Assembly (NCBI RefSeq): GCF_037176765.1
Contig: NC_090021.1
Location: 28,946,229 to 29,010,228, forward strand
Direction of reading: 5' to 3'
Length of the DNA: 64,000 nucleotides
Source of the DNA: Anolis sagrei
Lineage: Eukaryota > Chordata > Lepidosauria > Squamata > Anolidae
The translations under genes were made by a program, and so were the position numbers. Positions 10,944-22,900 of the stretch are shown in pieces (the first letter of the stretch is position 1; each line of letters opens with the position of its first letter). The notes under the pieces are model-generated. The model was given only the letters and a program-made list of their open reading frames with translations. It did not search any database and was not told the origin of the DNA.

Positions 10944-13900
10944 CTGTGAACACAGATATTGTACAATCAATGGTTAAAAAAGACAGTGAAGACATTCTCA
11001 GAGACCTCACAACCTCTGAGGATGCTTGCCCTAGATACAGGCAAAATGTCAGGAGAGAATGCTTCTAGAACATGGCCATATAGCCCAAAAAACCTACAAC
11101 AACTCAATGATTCCAGCCATGAAAGCCTTCGACAATATAGTGAACACATCTGCCCTTATGTTCTGCTACTCTGCTGCTGAATACACATGCCCAGTATGCA
11201 ACACATCTCAACACGTTAAAACAGTGGATGTGGCTTAATAAGACACAGAATGTCTACGCCCCACACCATTGGAGAAATTATACTGTTTAGCTGGTATTGC
11301 ACCACCCGATATCCATCAGGAAATAGCAGCCAGTAATGAAAGGTCCGAATCCCTCTTTGAAGGTGAGAGGGTCGGTATAAAAAACCTCGAAATAAATAAA
11401 ATAAATACACTGCCATATAATCCAGTTCATTTGGAATGAAGTCTATAAGTGTAAATCTATGCAAATCAGAATATTGTAGCATATATTGCATTAGAGTCAT
11501 GAGTAAAAATGATTATTTTCCATCCATCCATCATATCTGACAAATTGTATTAAAATAATGTAATAAATGTAACTAGAAATAATTAGACTTACAAGTGATC
11601 CAGAAATTGGGTAAGTCACATTTCCAGACGTCATAGGGTAAGTCACTCCTTTCAATTGAATTTGCATTAATCCTTCAAAACTCCATCTGACAAAACTGAC
11701 TTTAGAAAGCCACAATGGAACTGGAAACAGAGACAGAAAGAACATAATCCAATACAAAATGCCAAGATGAGTCGGGAACATCTCACATAGGCCATCTAAC
11801 TCTGGGAAGTTGTGCTGTGCTTAAGAGATCCACTACATGTGTCAAACTCAAGGTCCACAGGCCAAACCCAGGCTGCCATGTCATTTTATTTGGTCCTCCA
11901 GATGCTGGACTACAACTTCTGTATTGCTCATCATCACAGATTATTAGAGCTGATGGGAGTTGTGATATAGTAACATCTGGAAGGCTGCAGTTTGTTCTGT
12001 TTAGTCAGGATAGTGGGGTTTGAATTTAGATAGAAGGCTTGTGGATAAGATGTCCGACTTCAAAATGGCCTTTAACCTTTTCCCAACCTCAGAGCTACAA
12101 CTGCGCTTGGGTTTCTATTATCCTCAGTCACCATGGCAGATAATCAAAAGTGGTGGGAATTGTTCAGTAACATCTGGGGAACCCAAATTGGGTAAAGACT
12201 ATGTAAGGTTTCACTTTGACATTAAGTCTAGTCGTGTCCCATTCAGGGGTGTTGCGCTCATCTCCATTTCTAAGCCGAAGAGCCGGTGTTGTCCGTCGAT
12301 GCCTCCTAGGCTGGCATGACTGCATGGAGCACATTTACCTTCCCACCGAAGTGGTATCTATTGATCTACTCACATGTGCATGTTTTCAAACTGCTAGGTT
12401 GCTAGAAGCTGGGACTAACAGCCGGAGTTCACCCTGCTCCCTGGATTTGAACCACTGACATTTCGGTCAACAAGTTCAGCAGCTCAGCAGTTTAAACCAC
12501 TGCGCCACCAGGGGATCAAAAAATATATTGTTGGCCTTCTATATCAATGGATTCTCCGTCTGTAGATTCAACAATGCTTTGAGGCAACCATAAGGCTGAT
12601 GTGGCCATAGATGAAAATGAGTTTGACCCCCTGCACTACAGTCCCTTATATTGCCCCCCAAAAATTCCCCAAGCACTTTTCCTAGTGATATCCCTCAAGG
12701 AACTTGCAAGTACAGAATAAGCAACAACTGGATTCCCTTTTATGATGCTCAAAACCTGCTGTCTGAGATGGCGGTCTTACTTTGCCTACTGATACCCTGC
12801 TTGTATATCTAACGTCTCCAGCTCACCTATCCATAGGTTTTCCAAGCTTATCAAGAAACCTCCACTCAGAAAGAATGTTGTATACAATGCATTGCCAACA
12901 AAAGCTGAGATTTGCAATGTTGGCAGCAGTGCAGATATCCACATGGCCATGATCCGGGCGCAGTAAGTCAGAAGCATAATGAGCAACAAGTTCAGAAAGA
13001 AATGTTCTGGATCAGGGATGAGGTTTGCCAGCCAGTAAATGGGAATCCCATAAACGATGACAACGAAGCATTGTTCAGGAAGTTCTCCTAAAATCTGTTT
13101 GAGAAAGGAAACATCTTGAACACCGAGAAATCTTAACAGGCAAGGAGATTTTGACAATTGTGGTCCAAAAAGTAACTTTCTGGACCAAAAAATTGTGACA
13201 ACTGTGGTCCAAAAATAACTTTTCGAAGTTCTAATTCTCTGTGTGAACCCCATAGAAAACTAGATTTTATATCTCTAAGGACTTTATGACACCAAATTGG
13301 GAGGGATAGGTAATATTCCAGAAGATAGGAGAAGAATTCAAAATGATCTTAACAGATTAGAGAGGTGGGCCAAAACTAACTAACTAAACTGCAACAGGAA
13401 CAAATGCAAGATATTCCACTTAGGCAGAAAAAAAATGAAATGTAAAGATACAGAATGGGGGACGATGCCTGGCTCGAGAGCAGTATGTGTGAAAAAGTCC
13501 TTGGCGTCCTCATGGACAACAAGTTAAACATGAGCAAAAATGTGATGCAACGGCTAAAAAAGCCAATGGGATTTTGGCCTACATCAATAGGAGTAGAGTC
13601 TCTAGATCAAGGGAAGTCATGATACCCCTCTATTCTACCTTGGTCAGACCACATCTGGAATACTGTGTTCAATTCTGTGCACCACAATTTAAGGGAGATG
13701 TTGACAAGTTGGAATGTCTCCAGAGGAGGGCGACTAAAACGATCAAGGATCTGGAGAACAAGTCCTATGTGGAGTGGCTTAAAGAGCTGGGCATGTTTAG
13801 CCTGGAGAAGGCTGAGAGGAGACATGATGGCCATGTATATATATGTGAGGGGAAGTCATAGGGAGGAGGGAACAGGCCTGTTTTCTGCTGCCCTGGAGAC

Positions 13901-16900
13901 TAGGGCGTGGAACAATGGCTTCAAACTACAGGAAAGGAGATTCCACCTGAACATTAGCAAGATCTTCCTAATGGTGTGAGCTGTTCATCAGTGGAACTCT
14001 CTGCTCCAGAGTGTAGTGGAGGCTCCTTCTTTGGAGGCTTTTAAGCAGAGTCTGGATGGACATCTGTCGGGGGTGCTTTAAATGTGATTTTCCTGCTTCT
14101 TGACAGGGGGTTGGACTAAATGGCCCATGAGGTCTCTTCCAACTCTGTGATCCTATGTTTTTATGGTTCTTCTCCTATAATAACATTGTTTCTAAAAACA
14201 CTATATAATCCCAATTTCTTTTTCTTTTTTGTAGAACCATTTCAGGATTGCAATATTAATTCACACTAAAAACTTTTCACACACAGCAAATATTCAATGC
14301 CATAAAAATACAAAATGAACAAATAGCTCCATGTATAAAACACCTCTGGCTCCCTGTATCCCTCTTGTGCTTTCATGTTTTCTGCATTTCAGAGGAAAAC
14401 TGCCGATCTTACAAGAGCTGACACCAATTACCTTAGCCGAGACATAGGAAGTAACTGAATATAATCCATCTTCAAATTCTTGATAAAGCACCGGCCTTTC
14501 AGAATGACCTACAATAGAAAGTATTTTTTTCTTAGAATGGACCCTCTGCTATTCATTCTTTTAAGCCATCTTCTACTGAATGTTGCTTTTCAGTCCCTAA
14601 TGTACTTGCACTGATGGTGATAGTAGAGACTTACATTTTGTGATACTTTCAAGAATCACAATGTAAGGAATCAAAGCTCCTATCATAAACAGAAGAGCTG
14701 ATAAGTCCTGAATAGACAGATTGCTTTTTCCATGGCCATAATAAAGGAACCCGATTAACAAAGACATGAGAAGGGTTTCAAATCCACGGATGAGAAGTGC
14801 TGAAAGGTCTCGGAAGTCATTGGAGATCTGGCGACTTCAAAGAGAAAAAAAGAACATGGATTATAAATACATGAAACAATGCAACTAGATGCCTTGAATT
14901 TTGGAAGTAATTATGTTTGCAACCAGGAAGGCCACTCAAAGTACTTTACAACTATTTGATTCACCACTCTTTCCTTTGGCAATATCATTGAAAGAGCCTC
15001 TGTAGGTCCCATTACTTTCTAAATTTGGCTGGTCCCAGTGTTGGCCTTCTGGTAAGCAACATCCCGCCTACAATAGAATATCACCATTAAGCTTTGGCAA
15101 TTTTCATTGAACATGATGGTGCTTTGGGCACAAAATTTAATTTGCCCAATTCTTCCAACCTATCATAGAATCATAGACTTATGGAAAGACGGCATTTGGA
15201 GAAATCCCAAGGGCCCTTCAGTCCAACACCCTGCCATGCAGGAATACATAAATCACTCCCAATAGATGCCTATCCAGCCTGTTTGAAAACTTCCAGAGAG
15301 GAAGACTCCACTGTTGAACAGGTCTTACCTTCAGGAAGTTCTTCCTAATGTTCAGATGGAATCTCTTTTCCTATGGCTCTGTATCACCTTAACTAAGGCC
15401 CCTACTACACTGCCATATAAAATCCAGATTTTCTGTTTTGAACTGGAGTATATGGCAGTTTAGACTGAGATAATCCAGTTCACACAGATAATGTGGATTA
15501 TCTGATTTGATAATCTGGATTATATGGCAGTGTAGAAAGGGCCTAGTTTGATAGCAAAGGCTGAAAAGTTACTTTTCAGAAAAATGAATATAATAACATG
15601 TTATTAGTTCATCCTGTATAGGGTTCATCTTCGGATATGGATGGTTTTAATGTGCCATTGTATTCATTAGCTTTAAAAGTAAGTTTCCAAGCTAAGTTCT
15701 AGTACTTATTAGTGTGCATCAGCTTGGCTTTCAGCCCTGGTCTTTATTACTCCTACTCATTTTATCCTTATTTGAATGGTAATGTTACAATTATATTGAA
15801 GAAAATGGAAGTTATTTAACTATTAGAAATATAGGAGAATATTATTGTTGTTGTTGTTGTGTAGTGTGTGCTTTCCATCTATGCAACCGTGAAGCCAACA
15901 GGAAATTGAACTGGGAAGGTCAAGAGCTTGAACATTGTTTCCATCCTACGTGTCTCGGTGTCATCTTAGATCAAACACTAGCATATAGGAAACACTGCTT
16001 GAACACCAAGCACAAAGCAGTTGCACGCAATAACAATCCTGTAGAAACTTACTGGCAGCACATGGGGTGCAGACCAAAAATTAATAAGAAAAACAGCTCT
16101 AGCCTTGTCTTACTCAACTGCCGAGTATGCCTGCCCTGTTTGGCATAGGTTTGCCCATGCAAAGCAAGTGAACATACCATTGAATGAAACATACAGAATA
16201 ATCACAGGATGTCTTAAACCTACACCTGTTGATAAACTGTACAAGCTAGCTGGCTCCCCCCCCCCCCCCGATGTGTGACAGGAAGTTGTTGCTAAATGTG
16301 AGAGAAATAAGGTTGAACACTGTGAAAGCCACCCACTACTTGGCTATCAGCCTCCTCCCAGTAGACTCAAATCAAGGAAAATCTTGAAGACCCATGAGGG
16401 TCTTCCTCCAGGGGCAAACCAAGAATGGGTAACTTGGAAGTCCCTGAACAGACTGGAGAGGGCAGATCAAAAGACAACCTGGCAAAATGGCACTACCTGA
16501 AAGAATTCCACATCTTGTGTGACTGTGGAGCAGAACAGACAACTCCGCATCTGTATGCTTGTCCACTGTACCCTGCCTCATGTACAGAGGAAGAGTTGTT
16601 GGAGGCTTCAGACAATGCCATTGCTGTTGCCCGTTTTTGGTCAAAGGATATTTAGCCACCTGCGCTCCTTCTATTTTGATCAATTTTATACTAATTTATG
16701 CAATGCTTTTGATATGAAATAATAATAATTGTTGTATTGTCAAATGCTTATTATTATTATTCTGTTGGTTGTACTGAAATTAGTGTGCATCTTACAATCA
16801 ATGGAATTTTAGAATTGAAGAAATGCGGTATTATTCTTATTCTTATTCTTATTATTCTTCTTATTATTATTATTAGGACTCAAAGCAGTACAGAACCAAT

Positions 16901-19900
16901 TAAAACACATCGTTAAAAATTCACAAAATAGAGAAGTTAAAAAAAGAGATAAAACAATAAAAACAATGAACGGCGACAGAACTTCCAATTACCCTATTAT
17001 CAACAGGGTGTTCAGGTCTTACAAACTCAGAGGTTTTTGGATTGAGTCTTTCCAGCTGTAATTCAATCTTACTCTTTTCCTACTGCCTTTAATGAAAATT
17101 GCCAAAACTTAATGATGAGGTTCTATTGTAAACAAGGTGTTGCTTACCAGAAGGCCAACACTGGGATCAGCAAAGTTTAGAAAGTAATGGGACCTATCTT
17201 ACCAATCATATTGTCCAAAGTATGACAGTGTCAATTTAGTTATCTTGGCTTAATGGGATATTCTTTAGAGCTCCATCCACTGCCCACCTCAATTATGATT
17301 TGGATATTATTATTACTACCCCGCTTTATCTCCCCAAAGGGGTTTTACCTTTGAGAAGCATCAAGACAGATACTTCAAGCAGCATTACCTTAGTAAAATA
17401 GTGAACTGTTGTAACCATCCTGGCAAGTGATCATCTGAATGGGTGGCCATGATTGCCGTCTCTTCTAAAGTGAGTGGCGAGCTGCCAAAAGTGAAAGGAA
17501 AAAAGATAGAGAAATATTCCTAACTTGTATAAAGGGTTTTTTTTTTGTCAGATAAAACTTATGTCATTTTTTCCCTGTGATTTGCCTCGAGTCCCACTTT
17601 GGGAGAAAGGTGGCATATAAATTTAATTAATTAATAAGTAAATTTAACCTGGATTCAGAAACAGGTGTCATGCTATCCCGTTGGCTTCTTCTCCACATAT
17701 GATCGCCAAAATGTCTGATGTTTTCATGGAACATGGCAGCAAGCAAGCTAACTCTCTGCTTACTTTCCATCTCTCTTTCTTCAGTATGCCTGTCAATGCT
17801 TGTCAAATCAACTGTAAGAGAAATCCCAACGAAAAGTCATAGATCCACATACCATACTCAGTTAACCCATTGCATACATGTGTGGCTTTACCTTTCCATT
17901 TACAATTATCCTTTTAAGGCTAGAGGAAACACTACTCTTACATTCAGGAACAATTTCATAAGTGTTGCCTCTGAAAAATCCTGCAAATCTCTTGGGAAGA
18001 CAGGTGGACAAATGTCAGCGTGCTGGAAGAAGCAAAGATCACCAGCATTGAAGCAATGCTCCTACGCCATCAACTCCGTTGGACTAGTCACATTGTCCGA
18101 ATGCCTGACCACCGTAGCCCAAAGCAGTTACTCTACTCCCAACTCAAGAATGGAAAATGGAAAATTGGGGGACAGGAAAAGATATTTAAAGATGGGCTCA
18201 AAGCCAACCTTAAAAACTGTGGCATAGACACAGAGAACTGGGAAGCTGTGGCTCTTGAGCTTTCTAGCTGGAGGTCAGCTATGACCAGCAGTGCTGTGTA
18301 ATTCGAAGAGGCATGAATGGGAGAAACATGCCAAAAGGAAGGCGTGCCAAGCTAACCCTGACTGGGACTGCCTTCCACCTGGAAACTGGTGCTCTCTCTG
18401 TGGGAGAACATGTGGATCAAGAATACGGCTTCACTGTCACCTACGTACCACAGCATTTGGAGAACAATCTTACTGGGACAATGAGGGATCGCCTAATGAA
18501 CGAACAAACAAACTCTTACATTCTTTTAATTGCCTACAAAACATATCATCAAAATTGTCTCCTCTTTGGAACAGTGTGTTTAAACATGTATTTAAAAGAA
18601 GCCCTTCTTTCAACATATGAAGTGACAGAGAATGGGTGGAATACGGAACAAAATTAGAATAAAATTTCCAGTTCTTCCCCTTAGGAAAGATCAGTTGACC
18701 ATTGCTGACTGTCAGCCAACAAATAAGCTCAAAGAAAGGATACCGTCTAACAAGAATAGTATACCAACCATAGAAATCTGCAGGATTGCTGTATGTTGGA
18801 CAGGGATATCCTATTCGTGTGAAATATTGGACCATATCCTGGGCTGCTCCAGAATAGACAGTGATGCCAGATGTCATCAAGAGAACCAAATCAAAAAGCT
18901 GGAAGATATCAGATCGTGGCTGGTGAACCGACATAAGGACTAATCTGTTTCCTCTGGCCAATCTGGACAGTGTTATTACTAAGTTGTGGGCTGTAAAGCT
19001 GTCCAATCCAGATGTGGGGTCACTGAATATCAGTATTCCTGCCAAAAAATGAAAATAAATTAATAATTGCACAGTCTGTGTGTGTATTTGATAAAACCCG
19101 CAGATTTCCCGCTCGACTTGTGATACAATGATCATGTTTTTAATAGAAGAGATTTTTAAATTGTGAAGGATGTCTGTTTGCCACAGCATAAGTTTGTCCC
19201 CATCCTATGTATTTTTTGTGCTTAAAGCCATTAGAGGCCAGTTTTTCACCATAAAATATTTTTTGAAAATTTGAGGGCTTTGGAATGGTTCCGCAAAATT
19301 AGGTAGGACACTACAAAAATTAGCTGAAGAACTACCATATATGTTTGCCTGCAGGCTTCTCTTTGTTGAACTGTTGACCTGTTCATTGCGAGCATTTTCC
19401 TATCATGATTACAGATATGTAAGGTGGAGGTCGCACTCATGGACTCCGTTCCCCAAGATATTGTCCTCTCCAGTTCCATTGATTATGCATGAGAGTGGAC
19501 ATCATAAGGGAGTCATCAGTACACATCTAGGCCTCCAATATGAAACCATGCTTTGTACTGTAACGGTGGTGCAGTGGGTTAAACCCTTGTGCCAGCAGGA
19601 CTGAAGACCAACAGGTTGCAGGTTTGAATCTGGGGAGAGTGCGGATGAGCTCCCTCTATCATCTCCAGCTCCTCATGCGGAGACATGAGAGAAGCCTCCT
19701 ACAAGGATGATAAAACATCAAAACATCCAGGCGTCCCCTGGGCAATGTTCTTGCAGACGGCCAATTCTCTCACACCAGAAGCAACTTGCAGTTTCTCAAG
19801 TCACTCCTGACACGACAAAAAACAAACAAAAACCTGTAACGTCCCTCTTTATTCTTACCAGGATTCCACAGCAACTGGACCCCGATGCTTACTCTCCTCC

Positions 19901-22900
19901 TCTCCCCCCCAGAAACGCCACGGATATACTCATTCCCTACTCTTGTATTTGCACATTGCCGTAACCTCAGTTCTGCTATAACATCTTCAACCTGCAGAAT
20001 TTATGAGACAAACCAAGATTATCATTGTTTGCATTGAATAAAAGATTGTATATGTGTATCTCTATCTCTCTGTTTGTTTGTTTCTTGTCTGATGTTAGGG
20101 TTGTGACAGTTATTATTTTCCCCAATGGGCCAGGGACCAGCACTGTGTTTGTGCTGATTGGGGACAATTCTCTTCCTTCTATCCCCTTCCTTCCTTCCTT
20201 CCTTCCTTCCTTCCTTCCTTCCTTCCTTCCTTCCTTCCTTCCTCAAAACATGTCAAGGAAGGGCAGCACATCCTTCATGGATTGACACTGGTCCAGGAAC
20301 CACCATGTTGAGTAGCAATGATCTAGAGGCCACTGTGGGAAGGGAAGCTGGAAGACTCATTGAATCACTGCTGTGAACCAGCAGGGCTTTTGTCTGTATT
20401 GCTTTGAGCCAAGAGGAGATTGAGAGGAGATAAAATAGCCATGTTTGAATATCTGAAGGGATGTCACATAGATGGGGCCAACTTGTTTTCTGCTGCTCCG
20501 GATACTAGAACACGAACCAATGGATTCAAATTACAAGAGGGAAGATTCAACCCAAACATTAGGAAGACTTTTTTACTGTAAGAACTGTTCAATAGTGGAA
20601 TAAGTTGTTAGTTGACTGTCCATCTTTGGAGGTCTTTAGAATGGTAGTCAACTAGGATGATAGTTGTCTATCTTTGGAGGTCTTTAAACAGAGGCTGGGT
20701 TTCCTTCTCACATTATTAGTTTAGTTATGTATTCTTGCATGTCAGAGAGTTGGATTAGATGGCCCTTGTGGTTCCTTCCAACTTTATAATTCTGTGTCTT
20801 GAACTTTATTTTTGCATTAGATACCAGATTGCTCGGTCTAACATCTACACAGAACATGGAAAAGTTACTTTTTAGAAATAGCTACCAGAATCCCTCAGCT
20901 GGTGACTGAGTAATTCTGGGAGTTTAAAGACTTCCATCTTCCACTTCAACAATACATAGACAGTTGCCATTTACATATTTTCAAAACAAGCTGTTTGTAA
21001 AAACTCCTGTCATTTATTTTTCCTTGCATTCCTTTCAAGAGTCAGATAAGCATTTGGATGACAAGATGCCAATTCACATTTTTCTAGCTGTGAGCACCAA
21101 ACAAGTAAAATAGCAAGGCATATAAAAACAGGACATGTTAGGCAAAACATGCTTCATCACTGATAAAAAGGACAAATAATCACATTCAGATGATGAGATT
21201 TTCTTTATCCAACAGTTCACACAGTCACTTAGCTAATGTTATTAAATACATTCTTGACAACTTAATATTTGTTCTAATTACCCTTTTTTTCCTTTCTGAA
21301 TCTGAAATCTTTGCGAGACGTAGTTTTGCAATAAACAATAACGTTTCCTTGACTGTCAGGTTGGGGAGCAGTCTGTCATCTTCCCGAACATGGGCAGTAC
21401 ATTTCTTCACCAGTTGGCGAGTGGTGGGTTTTCCATTTATTAAAATTTCACCGGATGTAATTTTGCCTCCATGGTCCCTACATGTTATCAGATCAAACAA
21501 AGATGTCTTTCCACAAACTGGAAATAAAAGTTGTGAAAAAGATGGGTTTTATGAATGAGAAAGCTTGGAATATTACTTTTTAAAACAACTTTATTAATCA
21601 CTCTGGTGTTTTAGCAGGGTACAGCGTTTGTAGTGTTACTGCTTTTAAGAAAGGTAGTTTGCTATGGTATGTGTTACAAACAATTTACTACTACTATAGT
21701 GCCACTGAAAAATGCAGAGAAATTTGTCTCTCCCTTGTGGCCACTTCAGATATTGCACCTTGGAAAATTTGGGGGAAATACAGAAGACTTTGCAAAGCAA
21801 TCTCTCTCAGCCATGTCACAAGTCAGCCACACACTTAATCCTTTCTTCTCCCTCTTAGCTCAGATTGAGTCTCAGTGATTGCAAATAGGCAACTCATTCT
21901 CATTTTCACTGAAAAGGATTGATTTACAGCCATAGACATATATCAAACAAGTAACTGGATCCCAACAAATTATGTCGAAAAGTAAAATTAATAATGACCG
22001 GTATATCTTCTTACAGATACAAGTTGCTTCCTAATTCTACTGTCTGAATGGAGAGTTATGTACAAGTTACTGCGTTATCATTATCATTATCATTATCATC
22101 ATATGGCCTAACTAAATATGACAGGACAGTGACAGAAAATTTTATCCAAATTTCTAGGTCTATTCAAAGGTAAAGTAATAATGGGTTGGGTTGCATTATA
22201 TACGCAAACCATTGTAATAAGCAGACACAAGGCCGCCTTGAGTCCCCCTTTGGGGGGAGAAGAGCAGGGTAGAAATGCATGAAATAATTAAATAATTAAA
22301 TAAATAAATGAAATTCCCAGAAATCCCAGCCAGTTTATCAGCTGTTAGGATTTCTGGAAAGCCAAAACACCTGGGGACCCACAGATTGAGAACCACTGGC
22401 TCAGAGCAATACCATGGCTGGTGTGTTGAGACACTCTTGTCAAGAGTAAGAAGATAGGCAAATATTCTTGGGTTCCTAGAAGTGATGTAGGACTACTGCA
22501 AAAACTCAGTTGACACAGAAGCAGGCATATTCCTTACCAGAGCTCTCTATGAGGGCTAGCATCTGCCCACTTTTGACTTTAAAGCTCATGTTTCGTATGG
22601 CTACCATGTGAGATTCCTTGTCTGTGGCACGTGTCCAAGGCATTTCCAGGTGTGCCAATTTTTCATACCAGGGAATCTGTGAAGCCACATTAACCTAATC
22701 AAAAATAAAGTTAGAAATATTCATCCAAAGTAATTTTTTACAGGTCAAGAGTTATGGTGGTGTAGTTGATATAGTACTTGCATCTACCTTCAAATTCTAC
22801 CAATGTCTTTCCAAGGAAAGCTTCAAACAATTTCATGATTTTAGCCACAGTGACTATCAGTATTTCCTCCAGAAGTATTCATGACCCTTCCCCAAGTATT

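Noticed and set aside
19049-19189. [10 protein letters not shown] just upstream of ABCG8 exon 6, resembling [10 protein letters not shown]
   Set aside because: It is intron sequence read through the acceptor of exon 6; spacing and residues do not support an exon.
19246-19479. Minus-strand frame with a stretch like ISWGTES that could be taken for a decayed ABCG8 exon 5
   Set aside because: The true exon 5, with intact signature and exact phase, lies at 19859-19991; the likeness here is chance.
20022-20376. Repetitive open frames on both strands
   Set aside because: They are products of the (CCTT)n microsatellite.
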